A stretch of 64,000 nt of DNA from an uncultured Pseudoflavonifractor sp. (GTDB lineage: Bacteria; Bacillota; Clostridia; Oscillospirales; Oscillospiraceae), in assembly GCF_944387275.1 (NCBI RefSeq), contig NZ_CALXEG010000011.1, positions 1 through 64,000 on the forward strand, written 5' to 3'. Positions 1-7,998 of this stretch are shown here, piece by piece. The stretch's first letter is position 1. The number at the start of each line of letters is the position of its first letter. The translations under genes and the position numbers were made by a program. The notes beneath the pieces are model-generated. The model saw only the letters and a program-made list of their open reading frames with translations, did no database searches and was not told the origin of the DNA.

Positions 1-148
1 GAAACAGGAAACGGCATGACCGAAGCCATGCCGTTCCTGCGAAAACCGATATTGCTTTCTTATGACCCCCGACCGTGTGCGCCGGGCGTTTTTCATCTGT
101 CCGAAGCCGAGAAAAATCGAAGATGGAAGAAAAAACAGAATCTCCATC

Positions 149-177
149 TTGCATTATTGAAGGAATTAGGATATACT
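149..177 (+). promoter_or_regulatory. Sigma-A-type promoter of the DUF1858 gene
   Basis: TTGCAT at 149-154 and TATACT at 172-177 are separated by 17 bases, a good housekeeping-promoter match. It lies about 35 bases before the coding region and its ribosome binding site (GGAGG near 199). Upstream, 1-148 holds only an imperfect inverted repeat at about 7-43 without a T-run; I see no gene in it. Confidence 0.65.
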
Positions 178-189
178 ACCCATATCCTA
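167..189. promoter_or_regulatory. Inverted repeat overlapping the DUF1858 promoter
   Basis: TAGGATAT (167-174) and ATATCCTA (182-189) form a perfect 8-bp inverted repeat with a 7-base spacer. The left arm covers the -10 box and the right arm covers the expected transcription start, as for a repressor operator. No T-run follows, so it is unlikely to be a terminator. The regulator is unknown. Confidence 0.4.
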
Positions 190-212
190 GAGATTTACGG
201 AGGTAACCACCC

Positions 213-422
213 ATGGTTCAGATTACGAAGGATACCATTATCGGCGACATCCTGGACATCGCCCCCGAGACCGCGCCCCTGTTCCTCTCCATCGGCATGC
301 ACTGCCTGGGCTGCCCCTCTTCCCGTGGCGAGACCGTGGAGCAGGCCTGCATGGTCCACGGCGTGGACGTGGACGCGCTGCTGGCTGAGCTGAACAAGAT
401 GACCGCCGGCGCTGCCCAGTAA
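213..422 (+). CDS. DUF1858 domain protein (hybrid-cluster-protein-type disulfide domain)
   Basis: This 69-residue protein matches the DUF1858 family: an ITKDT-type N-terminus, a stretch on reaching the limit of a process (ETAPLFLSIGMHCLGCP), and a Cys-x-x-Cys pair at about residues 31-34 of the type proposed to be redox active. The family occurs alone or attached to hybrid cluster proteins and is usually assigned a redox or electron-transfer role; the actual partner is not known. The ATG at 213 has a strong ribosome binding site (GGAGG at 199-203). It is a single-gene unit with its own promoter and an intrinsic terminator at 434-466. Family assignment is good, function is open. Confidence 0.8.
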   Translation: MVQITKDTIIGDILDIAPETAPLFLSIGMHCLGCPSSRGETVEQACMVHGVDVDALLAELNKMTAGAAQ

Positions 423-433
423 TCAATACCGCA

Positions 434-466
434 AGAGAGAGCGGCTCCGGCCGCTCTCTTTTTTTA
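434..466 (+). terminator. Intrinsic terminator after the DUF1858 gene
   Basis: A 10-bp GC-rich stem (436-445 with 450-459) with a 4-base loop is followed by seven or more T residues. Confidence 0.85.
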
Positions 467-485
467 AACAGAAGAGGTGAAGACG

Positions 486-1199
486 TTGCGCGTTTATGAG
501 CTTTCGCCCCGGCTTCAGTCGGTGGCGGATCTGGTGCCGGAGGGGGCCCGTTTTGCAGATGTGGGTACGGACCACGCCTATCTCCCGGTCTGGTTGGTGC
601 TGCAGGGGAAGATCGACCGGGCGGTGGTATCCGACCTGCGGGAAGGGCCGTTGAACCGGGCCCGGCAGACCGCAGCCCACTACGATGTGGAGGAGAAGCT
701 CTCCTTCCGGCTCTGCGACGGCCTGGCGGGCATCTCTCCCGATGAGGCGGACACCATCTCCATCGCCGGAATGGGCGGGGAGACCATCGCGGAGATCCTC
801 ACCGCGGCCCCCTGGGCAGGGCAGGAGGGCCGCCGGCTGATCCTCCAGCCCATGACGGCTCAGGAGCAGCTCCGGGCCTGGCTTTGGGACCACGGCTTCC
901 GTATCCAGCGGGAGGTGCTGACCCAGGAGGGGCGGACGGTCTATGTCACGCTCCTGGCCGTGCCGGGGGAGGATGGACCCTACACGCCCGCCGAGGCCTG
1001 GGCCGGGCGGCAGCATCAGGGCATGGACGCGCCGCTGAGAGGGCAGTATCTGGAGAAGCTGCTCCGCCGGGCGGAGGCCGCCGCCGCCGGCGTGGTCCGG
1101 TCCAGCAAGCCGGAAGACGCCGCCCGGGCCAGGGAACTGGAAGAGGTGGCCGCAGGCCTGCGGCAGATGAGAGAGGAGTGGAATACATGGCAACGGTAA
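486..1199 (+). CDS. trmK: tRNA (adenine(22)-N(1))-methyltransferase TrmK
   Basis: SAM-dependent methyltransferase that makes m1A at position 22 of tRNA. The SAM-binding motif FADVGTDHAYLPVWL lies near residues 23-37, and the family GMGGET motif lies about 75 residues later. From a TTG at 486 the protein is 237 residues, the usual length for the Bacillus homologue YqfN. I chose this TTG because AGGTG at 475-479 sits 6 bases ahead of it; the GTG at 477 lies inside that ribosome binding site. It overlaps the next gene by 13 bases. TrmK next to Nif3-like protein is a conserved Firmicutes pair. Confidence 0.9.
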   Translation: MRVYELSPRLQSVADLVPEGARFADVGTDHAYLPVWLVLQGKIDRAVVSDLREGPLNRARQTAAHYDVEEKLSFRLCDGLAGISPDEADTISIAGMGGETIAEILTAAPWAGQEGRRLILQPMTAQEQLRAWLWDHGFRIQREVLTQEGRTVYVTLLAVPGEDGPYTPAEAWAGRQHQGMDAPLRGQYLEKLLRRAEAAAAGVVRSSKPEDAARARELEEVAAGLRQMREEWNTWQR

Positions 1200-1954
1200 T
1201 GGACGTATATCGCTTTCTGGATGAAAAAGCCCCTTTTAATACTCAGATGAGTTTTGACAACGCCGGGTTCCTGGTGGGGCGCGGTGACAAGGAGGTGCGC
1301 ACCATTCTGGTGGCCCTGGACATCACCGGGGCAGTGGTGGAGGAGGCCGCCCAGGTGGGCGCGGAGCTGATCGTATCCCACCATCCGGTCATCTTTATCC
1401 CTGCCAGGCACGTCACCGACCAGGACTCTGCCGGGCGCAAGCTGCTGGCGCTCCTGGAGCACAATATCGCCGCCATCTGCGCCCATACCAATCTGGACAT
1501 CGCCCCCGGCGGCGTCAATGATGCCCTGGCCCAGGCCCTGGGGCTGGAGCAAATCGGGCCCTTCAGCGAGGACGGTTTGGGCCGTACCGGCGTAATCTCC
1601 GGCGCGCCCAGCGCGGAGGCCTTTGCCGCTCAGGTGAAGGAGCGGCTGGGCGCCAACGGCGTCCGCTTTGTGGATGGGGGCCGCCCGGTCCGGAAGGTGG
1701 CTGTGGGCGGCGGCGCCTGCGGAGACATGGTCTCCACCGCGGTGGCCTGCGGATGCGACACCTTTGTCACCTCGGATGTCAAGTACCACGAATTCCAGGA
1801 TGCGGAGGCGCTGGGCCTGAATCTGATCGACGCCGGACACTATCCCACAGAGAATGTGGTGTGCCCTGTGCTGGCGGACTGGCTCCAGAAGGGCTTCCCC
1901 GGCCTGCGGGTGTACCTGTCCTACCGCCACCATGAGGTGTTTTCCTACTGCTGA
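1187..1954 (+). CDS. Nif3-like dinuclear metal centre hexameric protein
   Basis: Member of the Nif3/YqfO (GTP cyclohydrolase I type 2 / DUF34) family, toroidal hexamers that bind two metal ions. Visible metal-ligand motifs are HHPVIF near residue 65, HTNLD near 103, and H..TEN near 222 (GHYPTENVV). At 255 residues it is the short form without the PII-like insertion found in the Bacillus YqfO protein. The ATG at 1187 follows a GGAG at 1174-1177 and overlaps trmK, so translation is probably coupled. The biochemical role of the family is still debated; I assign only the family. Confidence 0.88.
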   Translation: MATVMDVYRFLDEKAPFNTQMSFDNAGFLVGRGDKEVRTILVALDITGAVVEEAAQVGAELIVSHHPVIFIPARHVTDQDSAGRKLLALLEHNIAAICAHTNLDIAPGGVNDALAQALGLEQIGPFSEDGLGRTGVISGAPSAEAFAAQVKERLGANGVRFVDGGRPVRKVAVGGGACGDMVSTAVACGCDTFVTSDVKYHEFQDAEALGLNLIDAGHYPTENVVCPVLADWLQKGFPGLRVYLSYRHHEVFSYC

Positions 1955-1968
1955 CGGCCTGCGAGGGG

Positions 1969-1997
1969 TTGAAAAGCGTACTTTTTTGTGGTATACT
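1969..1997 (+). promoter_or_regulatory. Sigma-A promoter of yebC
   Basis: TTGAAA at 1969-1974 and TATACT at 1992-1997 with exactly 17 bases between, 36 bases before the yebC ATG. Confidence 0.8.
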
Positions 1998-2032
1998 GTC
2001 ATACGCGAATTTTCAAGAGAGGAAGTATTCCA

Positions 2033-2761
2033 ATGTCTGGACATTCCAAATGGCACAATATACAGAAGACCAAGGGCGCCGCGGACGCCAAGCGTTCTCA
2101 GATTTTTACCAAGATCGCCCGTGAGATGATCGTGGCGGTCAAGACCGGCGGCAGCGGGGATCCCGCCAACAACTCCCGTCTGGCCACCGTCATCGCCAAG
2201 GCCAAGGCCGCCAACATGCCCAACGACAACATCAAGCGCACCATCGACAAGGCGCTGGGCTCCGGCAACACCGACAGCTATGAGAACGTGGTGTACGAGG
2301 GCTATGGTCCCTGCGGCGTGGCCGTGATCGTGGAGGCCCTCACCGACAACCGCAACCGCACCGCTCCCTTTGTCCGCCACATCTTTGACAAGTACGGCGG
2401 AAACCTGGGCGCCACCGGCTGTGTGTCCTGGTCCTTTGACCAGAAGGGCGTGATCGTCATCGAGCGGGAGGACCTGGACGAGGACACCGTGATGATGGAC
2501 GCTCTGGATGCCGGCGCTGACGATATGAGCGCGGACGAGGACTGCTTCGAGATCACCACCTCTCCCGATGCCTTTGGCGACGTGCTGGCCAAGCTGGAGG
2601 AGAAGGGCTATGTGTTCGCCTCTGCCGAGGTGGAGATGGTCCCCCAGAACTACGTCAAGCTGGAGAATGAAGAGGACGTCAAGAACATGGAGAAGCTCAT
2701 CGACTTCCTGGAGGAAAACGACGACGTCCAGAACGTGTACCACAACTGGGAGCAGGAGTAA
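2033..2761 (+). CDS. YebC/PmpR-type protein (TACO1 family)
   Basis: A 242-residue protein with the diagnostic N-terminus MSGHSKWHNI, followed by the three-domain TACO1/YebC sequence including the NNS, MPNDNI and CSWSFDQKG-type motifs. The family has been described both as DNA-binding regulators (PmpR) and as translation factors that help ribosomes through stalling motifs. The sequence does not decide between these. The ATG at 2033 follows AGAGGA at about 2016-2022. It is monocistronic, with its own promoter and two terminators downstream. Confidence 0.9.
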   Translation: MSGHSKWHNIQKTKGAADAKRSQIFTKIAREMIVAVKTGGSGDPANNSRLATVIAKAKAANMPNDNIKRTIDKALGSGNTDSYENVVYEGYGPCGVAVIVEALTDNRNRTAPFVRHIFDKYGGNLGATGCVSWSFDQKGVIVIEREDLDEDTVMMDALDAGADDMSADEDCFEITTSPDAFGDVLAKLEEKGYVFASAEVEMVPQNYVKLENEEDVKNMEKLIDFLEENDDVQNVYHNWEQE

Positions 2762-2782
2762 CCTGCCTGACAGCATCTGAAA

Positions 2783-2819
2783 AGCGTGCTCTGTGCGAAA
2801 GGCGCAGGGCACGCTTTTT
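2783..2819 (+). terminator. Intrinsic terminator after yebC
   Basis: Stem AGCGTGC (2783-2789) with GCACGCT (2809-2815), extended by internal pairing, then a T-run. Confidence 0.85.
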
Positions 2820-2835
2820 GTCTGTATTCCATACT

Positions 2836-2866
2836 GCCTGCCGGATGATCCGGCAGGCCGTTTTTT
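2836..2866 (+). terminator. Second intrinsic terminator before spoIIIAA
   Basis: A near-perfect hairpin GCCTGCCGGA ... TCCGGCAGGC followed by TTTTTT at 2861-2866. Two terminators in series insulate the sporulation operon from yebC. Confidence 0.85.
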
Positions 2867-2880
2867 GTGTGGGACAAGGA

Positions 2881-2910
2881 TTCATATTCCGCCGTGGACG
2901 TTCATAGGAT
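2881..2910 (+). promoter_or_regulatory. Sigma-E-like (mother-cell) promoter of the spoIIIA operon
   Basis: TTCATATT (2881-2888), a 14-base spacer and CATAGGAT (2903-2910) fit the sigma-E pattern (ATA-containing -35, CATACA-type -10). The Bacillus spoIIIA operon is known to be sigma-E dependent. The same architecture with the same 14-base spacing recurs before sipL and spoIVA. Confidence 0.65.
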
Positions 2911-2948
2911 TGTTCCGGTGATACAGGCTGCAAAAGAGGAGGGTTCCT

Positions 2949-3893
2949 ATGGACAGAGGCATGACAGAGGACGCGGGCGCCCGGTTCCGTCAAGCGGCGG
3001 CGCTGCTGCCGTCCCGGCTGCGTCAGGCGGCGGAGGGGCTGAGCAGGGAACAGCAGAGCCGGGCGGAGGAGCTGCGGCTGAGGAACGGCTATCCCATCAC
3101 GGTCTCCGGGCCGGAGGGGGAACAGGTCATCCCGGGCTGTGAGCAGCAGAGGCTGACAGAGCGGGATTTAGGCCAGGTGCTGGAGATTGCCACCCAGGCC
3201 TCCGCCCACACGGTACTGGAGCAGGTGCGCAACGGGTTTGTCACAGTCAGGGGCGGGCACCGCATCGGCATCTGCGGCAGCGGCGTGGTGCGGGACGGCG
3301 AGGTGTGCAACCTGCGGCGGCTGTCCTCGCTCTCTATTCGGGTGGCCCGCTCAGTGCCGGGCATTTCCGCCGGAATTTTGGACGGGCTCACAGTGGGCGG
3401 CGTGCTCCAGAGCACGCTGATCCTCTCGCCGCCCGGCGGCGGGAAGACCACGCTGCTGCGGGACATCATCCGTGCGGTCTCCGACGGGGACGGGGTCGCA
3501 CCCATGCGGGTAGGCATCGCCGACGAGCGGGGCGAGCTGGCCGCCATGTACGACGGCCTGCCCCAGCTGAACGTGGGGCGCCGTACCGACGTGCTGGACG
3601 GCTGTCCCAAGGGGACGGCGCTGCTGATGCTGCTGCGGGGCATGAACCCCCAGGTGCTGGCAGCGGACGAGATCACCGCCCCGGCAGACTGTGCGGCCCT
3701 GGAGGCGGCCGCCAACTGCGGCGTGACGCTGCTTGCCACCGCCCACGCCTCCGGTACGGAGGACCTGTCTTCCCGCCCACTGTACCGCCGTCTGCTGGAT
3801 GGGGGGATCTTCCGGCGGGTCGTTCTCATCCGGGGCAGCGGAAGGAGCCGGACCTATCAGGTGAAGCGGCTGGAGGGGGGAGCGGCGTGCTGA
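2949..3893 (+). CDS. spoIIIAA: Stage III sporulation protein AA (ATPase)
   Basis: First gene of the eight-gene spoIIIA operon. SpoIIIAA is a cytoplasmic secretion-type ATPase on the mother-cell side of the SpoIIIA-SpoIIQ channel linking mother cell and forespore. The Walker A motif SPPGGGKTT lies near residues 159-167, and a Walker B-type VLAADE near 236. Length is 314 residues, normal for the family. The ATG at 2949 follows AGGAGG at about 2938; an ATG four codons downstream is an alternative. The last codons overlap the GTG start of spoIIIAB. Confidence 0.95.
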   Translation: MDRGMTEDAGARFRQAAALLPSRLRQAAEGLSREQQSRAEELRLRNGYPITVSGPEGEQVIPGCEQQRLTERDLGQVLEIATQASAHTVLEQVRNGFVTVRGGHRIGICGSGVVRDGEVCNLRRLSSLSIRVARSVPGISAGILDGLTVGGVLQSTLILSPPGGGKTTLLRDIIRAVSDGDGVAPMRVGIADERGELAAMYDGLPQLNVGRRTDVLDGCPKGTALLMLLRGMNPQVLAADEITAPADCAALEAAANCGVTLLATAHASGTEDLSSRPLYRRLLDGGIFRRVVLIRGSGRSRTYQVKRLEGGAAC

Positions 3894-4399
3894 GGCTTTT
3901 GGGCGCGGTGCTCCTCACCGGCGGCGCGGGTGCTCTTGGATTCGGCGCGGCAGCACGGCTGAACCGCCATGTGCGTACCCTCCGCCTGCTGACAGAGGCG
4001 CTGGAGCGGATGGAGCGGGAGCTCTCCTTCCGCCTCACCTCCATCCCCGAGCTGTTCACCCTTCTGGCCGGCCATCTGGCCCCGCCGGTCGGGCCGTTCT
4101 TTGCCCGCTGCCGGGACAGCCTCTGCCGCCTGGGAGACGAGCGGCTGGAGGATCTGTGGCGGAGTGCTCTGGCGGACTCCGACCTGGATCTGGAGGGGGA
4201 GGAGCGGCAGGTCCTGGAGACGCTGGGGGGCATCCTGGGCCGGTACGACGGGGAAGGGCAGACCCAGGCCCTGGCCCTGGCCCGGGCCCAGCTGGAGCAG
4301 TGCCTGGAGGCGGCTGTGGCCGAGCGGGCCAGAATGGGCAAGGTGTACGGCGCGCTGGGTCTGGCCGCCGGCGCATTTCTGGTGATCGTACTTCTGTGA
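3887..4399 (+). CDS. spoIIIAB: Stage III sporulation protein AB
   Basis: A 170-residue protein starting at a GTG that overlaps the spoIIIAA stop (GTGCTGA), behind a purine-rich GGAGGGGGGA. It has a hydrophobic segment at each end (residues 2-20 and about 152-169), with a helical, charged middle. The family resembles type II secretion GspF and is proposed to sit at the base of the SpoIIIA channel. Order and overlap in the operon support the call more than any motif. Confidence 0.92.
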   Translation: MLRLLGAVLLTGGAGALGFGAAARLNRHVRTLRLLTEALERMERELSFRLTSIPELFTLLAGHLAPPVGPFFARCRDSLCRLGDERLEDLWRSALADSDLDLEGEERQVLETLGGILGRYDGEGQTQALALARAQLEQCLEAAVAERARMGKVYGALGLAAGAFLVIVLL

Positions 4400-4447
4400 G
4401 GCGCAATACTCCGCCGCAGGGCGGAGGAAAGGGGAAGTTGAACCGCA

Positions 4448-4642
4448 ATGGACGTGGATCTGATTTTTAAAATTGCCGCCATCGGCATTCTGGTCTCCGT
4501 ACTCAACCAGGTGCTCACCCGCTCCGGGCGGGATGAGCAGGCCACCATGATCACGCTGACCGGTCTGGTGGTGGTGCTGATGATGGTGGTGCAGGAGATC
4601 AGCGATCTCTTCAGCCTGGTGAAGAACCTGTTCGGCCTATGA
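4448..4642 (+). CDS. spoIIIAC: Stage III sporulation protein AC
   Basis: A 64-residue membrane protein with two hydrophobic helices flanking a TRSGRDEQA loop, the SpoIIIAC/AD family pattern. It is a membrane component of the mother cell-forespore feeding channel. Its stop overlaps the spoIIIAD start by four bases (ATGA), implying translational coupling. Length is as expected for SpoIIIAC. Confidence 0.95.
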   Translation: MDVDLIFKIAAIGILVSVLNQVLTRSGRDEQATMITLTGLVVVLMMVVQEISDLFSLVKNLFGL

Positions 4643-5025
4643 CGGACATCCTGAAAATCGCCGCTGTGGCCATTGCGGCGGCCCTGTGCGCGGTGGTGGT
4701 GAAAAAGCAGGTCAGGGAGCTGGCTCTGGTGTTGGCGCTGGCCGCTGGCGCAGTTATCCTTACCGCGGCCCTGGGAGCGCTGGAGAGCGTACGGGCGCTG
4801 TTGGACGAGCTGGCCCAGCTGGCAGGGCTGGAGCCGGCTGTTCTGGCTCCGGTGGTCAAGACAGTGGGGGTGGCCATCATCACCAGAGTGACGGTTGAGG
4901 TCTGTAAGGACGCCGGAGAAGGGGGGATCGCCGCTTTTGTGGAGATCGCCGGTTCAGCGGTGGCGCTGTATCTGGCGCTCCCGCTGGTGCGGGCGGTGCT
5001 GTCCGCCATTACCGGATTGCTGTGA
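4639..5025 (+). CDS. spoIIIAD: Stage III sporulation protein AD
   Basis: A 128-residue polytopic membrane protein that begins with a SpoIIIAC-like helix pair and carries additional hydrophobic segments towards the C-terminus. It is part of the SpoIIIA channel membrane base. The start ATGA overlaps spoIIIAC, and spoIIIAE follows closely. Confidence 0.95.
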   Translation: MTDILKIAAVAIAAALCAVVVKKQVRELALVLALAAGAVILTAALGALESVRALLDELAQLAGLEPAVLAPVVKTVGVAIITRVTVEVCKDAGEGGIAAFVEIAGSAVALYLALPLVRAVLSAITGLL

Positions 5026-5036
5026 GAGGTGTACCA

Positions 5037-6152
5037 ATGAAGGCATACAGAACATGTGCTGTCGCCCTGGCTCTGCTGGCGCTGCTCTGCTGCGGGGCAA
5101 GGGCTGCGGAGACAGAGGACACGGTGCTGACCGCCCAGTCGGAGGCGCTGGACCTCCACGGCCTGGAGCAGGCGGCGGAGGAGTACGGCGGCGGACAGGC
5201 CATCACACCGGACACCAGCCTGGACGATGGGCTCCAGGCCATTCTGGACACGGGGAGCGACCAGGTGTTCGGCGTGGTGCGCAAGGCGGTGCGCAGTGGT
5301 GTGCTGCTGCTGGCGGTGGTGCTGCTGTGCGCCCTGGCCGACGGGATGAAGGCGGCCGGCCAGTTGGGCGGCGGCATAGACGTGGTATCGGTGGCTGGAG
5401 CACTGGCTGTCACCGCCGTGGCGGCGGCAGATGTAAACACCCTGGTAGGGCTGGGCCGGGAGGCGCTGGACAACATGGACATGTTCTCCAAGGTGCTTTT
5501 GCCCACCATTACCGCCGCGGCCGCTGCCAGCGGAGCGCCCGGCAGGGCGGCAGCCCGGCAGCTTGCCACCGTGCTCTTTTCCGACGTGCTTCTGACCCTG
5601 ATCACCCGGCTCCTTATCCCGTTGGTCTATGCCTACATCGCCGCCTCAGCCGCCTATGCAGCCCTGGGCAACGAGGGACTCAAGCGCATCGGCGGCGTGC
5701 TCAAATGGGTGGTGACGACAGTGCTCACATCGGTGCTCATCCTCTTCGTGGGCTACCTGACTGTCTCCGGCGTCATCGCCGGTACTGCCGACGCGGCCAC
5801 AGTGAAGGCGGCCAAGTTCGCGGTGTCCAGCGTGGTCCCCGTGGTGGGCGGCATCCTCTCCGATGCGGCGGAGACCGTCCTGGTGGGGGCTTCTGTGCTG
5901 CGGAACACGGTGGGGGTGTTCGGCATGCTCACCGTGCTGGGCATCTGCCTGGTGCCCTTCCTCCAGCTGGGCATCCACTACCTGGCCTACAAGCTAACCG
6001 CCGCGCTGACCGGCACCGTGTCGGCCGGCCGGGTCACCGGACTCATTGACAGCATCGGCGGCGCCTTTGGGCTGGTGCTGGGCATGACGGGTGCCTGCGC
6101 TCTTTTGATGTTGGTATCCATTGTTTCGGCAATTTCGGTGGTGACGATATGA
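5037..6152 (+). CDS. spoIIIAE: Stage III sporulation protein AE
   Basis: A 371-residue membrane protein with an N-terminal signal-like hydrophobic segment (residues 5-20, ending in ARAAE), then a polar region and seven or so membrane helices. SpoIIIAE is the polytopic membrane component of the SpoIIIA complex. I place the start at the ATG at 5037, which has GAGAGGTG about 6 bases ahead. The GTG at 5022 overlaps the spoIIIAD stop but has no separate ribosome binding site. Confidence 0.94.
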   Translation: MKAYRTCAVALALLALLCCGARAAETEDTVLTAQSEALDLHGLEQAAEEYGGGQAITPDTSLDDGLQAILDTGSDQVFGVVRKAVRSGVLLLAVVLLCALADGMKAAGQLGGGIDVVSVAGALAVTAVAAADVNTLVGLGREALDNMDMFSKVLLPTITAAAAASGAPGRAAARQLATVLFSDVLLTLITRLLIPLVYAYIAASAAYAALGNEGLKRIGGVLKWVVTTVLTSVLILFVGYLTVSGVIAGTADAATVKAAKFAVSSVVPVVGGILSDAAETVLVGASVLRNTVGVFGMLTVLGICLVPFLQLGIHYLAYKLTAALTGTVSAGRVTGLIDSIGGAFGLVLGMTGACALLMLVSIVSAISVVTI

Positions 6153-6640
6153 TAGAACTAATCAGGGACTGGCTGGTAGGTATCACCTGCGGCGCCATCA
6201 TTGTGGCTTTGGCGGACGGCCTGTCGCCCAACGGGACAGTGCGGAAAATCGGCCGCCTCACCGGTTCCCTTGTGCTGGTGCTGGCCATGATCCAGCCGGT
6301 GCTTCGGATCGACAGCCGCACCCTCGCCGGAATTCTGACCGAGTACCGGGTAGAGGCCATGGGGACGGTGGACACGCTGGAGGAGGAGAACGGCAGATTG
6401 ATGAAAGATATCATAGCCGACGAGACCAGCGCATATATTTTGGACAAGGCGGAGGAGCTGGGTGTTGTCTGCCAGGTCCGGGTGACCGCCTGGACAGAGT
6501 CGGGGGACTATCCGGTGCCCGATGGGGTTGAGATCACAGGCGACCTGACTCAGGGGGAGCAGGCAGCCCTCACCCGGGTAATCGCGGCGGAACTGGCCAT
6601 CCCCGCTGAACGGCAGTGCTATGTGGAGGATGTGGAATGA
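6149..6640 (+). CDS. spoIIIAF: Stage III sporulation protein AF
   Basis: A 163-residue protein with two N-terminal membrane segments (about residues 8-25 and 38-53) and a soluble domain predicted to face the intermembrane space. SpoIIIAF belongs to the ring-forming part of the channel, like AG and AH. It starts four bases inside spoIIIAE (ATGA) and ends overlapping spoIIIAG in the same way. Confidence 0.92.
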   Translation: MIELIRDWLVGITCGAIIVALADGLSPNGTVRKIGRLTGSLVLVLAMIQPVLRIDSRTLAGILTEYRVEAMGTVDTLEEENGRLMKDIIADETSAYILDKAEELGVVCQVRVTAWTESGDYPVPDGVEITGDLTQGEQAALTRVIAAELAIPAERQCYVEDVE

Positions 6641-7161
6641 AATGGACGTTTCAATGGGAGAGGCTGACCCAGAGGACGGCAGAACTCTTCCAAAAATACA
6701 AATATGTGCTTCTGGTTATTGCGGCCGGCATCGTGCTGCTTCTCCTGCCGCTGGGCGGAGACGACAGTTCCCCATCCGGCGGCACAGAGCGCCAGAGCGA
6801 AAGCGGCGGTGAGAGCTTTCAGGTGGAGGAGATGGAGCAAAAGCTGGAGCAGGCGCTCTCCAAGGTGGACGGGGCAGGGGAGGTGACAGTGGTTCTCACA
6901 GTAAAGAGCGGCGCCCGGCAGATCCTGGCCCAGGACGCCACCCGGTCCGGGGATGAGAGCTCCACCAGCACAGTGGTGGTGTCCACAGGCTCAGGTACGG
7001 AGGACACAGTGGTGCTCCAGCAGGTCTACCCCCAGTACCAAGGTGCGCTGGTGGTCTGTCCGGGGGGCGGCGACCCGGCGGTCTGCCTCAAGCTGGTGGA
7101 CGCGGTGTCTGCGCTCACCGGGCTGGGCGCCGATAAAATATCCATATGCAAATCAAAATGA
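6637..7161 (+). CDS. spoIIIAG: Stage III sporulation protein AG
   Basis: A 174-residue bitopic protein: one membrane helix at about residues 22-40, then a soluble ring-building domain containing the EEMEQKLEQALSKVDGAGEV segment typical of SpoIIIAG. The protein forms large rings in the intermembrane space between mother cell and forespore. The ATG at 6637 overlaps the spoIIIAF stop. A low-complexity Ser/Gly/Asp linker follows the membrane helix. Confidence 0.94.
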   Translation: MKWTFQWERLTQRTAELFQKYKYVLLVIAAGIVLLLLPLGGDDSSPSGGTERQSESGGESFQVEEMEQKLEQALSKVDGAGEVTVVLTVKSGARQILAQDATRSGDESSTSTVVVSTGSGTEDTVVLQQVYPQYQGALVVCPGGGDPAVCLKLVDAVSALTGLGADKISICKSK

Positions 7162-7189
7162 CGATAAATGGTGAAAGGATTGGTTCAGT

Positions 7190-7816
7190 ATGAAGCTCTG
7201 GAAACGAAACGCGGTGGTGGCGGCCATCGTCCTCTTTGTGTGCGTGGCGGTCTACCTCAACTGGTCCTACCACAAGGACAACAACGCGGATGCCGGGAAG
7301 ACCCTGGGGGAAGCGGCGCTGGTGGGCAGCCAGACCGACGACCCTCTCCTGACCGGAAGCACGGTCTCCGCCTCTCCTTCGCCCTCGCCCAGCGCTGGGG
7401 CGGACGGAGAGACCTCCGGCCAGCAGACAGAGAACAGTGCGTCGGAGACGGGGAGCAGCAACTACTTTGACTCCGCCCGGCTCAACCGGCAGCAGGCCAG
7501 GGACAGCGCTCTCTCGCTGCTCCAGGAGGCCGCCGGGGATGAGAACGCCGACCAGGCCATGAAGGACGAGGCCAACGCCTCCATCCAGACCATGGCCAGC
7601 GTCACGGTCAGCGAGGCCCAGATCGAAAACCTGGTCACGGCCAAGGGCTATGCCGACTGCGTGGCCTTCATCGGAGACAACAGCGTGTCCGTGGTGGTAT
7701 CCAACAACGGTTTGGGCCTCACCGACGCAGACGTGGCCAAGATCACGGAGATCGTCACCGACGAGACCGGCATGGAGGCCAGCCAGATCAAGATCATCGA
7801 AGCCACAGAGGAATAG
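7190..7816 (+). CDS. spoIIIAH: Stage III sporulation protein AH
   Basis: A 208-residue bitopic protein: membrane helix at residues 9-27, a Ser/Pro/Gly-rich linker (about 50-80), then a C-terminal YscJ/FliF-like ring domain. SpoIIIAH is the mother-cell protein that contacts forespore SpoIIQ across the intermembrane space. It is the last gene of the operon. The segment after it (7820-7900) holds a long imperfect GC-rich hairpin but no T-run. Confidence 0.94.
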   Translation: MKLWKRNAVVAAIVLFVCVAVYLNWSYHKDNNADAGKTLGEAALVGSQTDDPLLTGSTVSASPSPSPSAGADGETSGQQTENSASETGSSNYFDSARLNRQQARDSALSLLQEAAGDENADQAMKDEANASIQTMASVTVSEAQIENLVTAKGYADCVAFIGDNSVSVVVSNNGLGLTDADVAKITEIVTDETGMEASQIKIIEATEE

Positions 7817-7919
7817 CGCCGGAACAGCCGGACGGCCAGCCTGCGGGAGAGAAAAACGCAGGCCGGCTGCCCGGCTGTGCGCTTTCGGAAAGGTTTTCAG
7901 ACAATGGGTAAAAATATGT

Positions 7920-7948
7920 TTGTTATTTTCGCCGGTTTGTGGTACAAT
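7920..7948 (+). promoter_or_regulatory. Sigma-A promoter of the Asp23/Gls24 gene
   Basis: TTGTTA (7920-7925), 17 bases, TACAAT (7943-7948), 51 bases before the ATG. Confidence 0.75.
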
Positions 7949-7998
7949 GCTTAAAGATATCGGACCCTATACTGTACGACATAAGGAGTGTGACCTTT

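Noticed and set aside
1-60. Terminator at the left edge
   Set aside because: An inverted repeat (ACGGCATG/CATGCCGT) is present but no T-run follows and the upstream gene is outside the window.
7820-7900. GC-rich imperfect hairpin after spoIIIAH as an intrinsic terminator
   Set aside because: Pairing is interrupted and no T-run follows; it may still be a structured 3' end.
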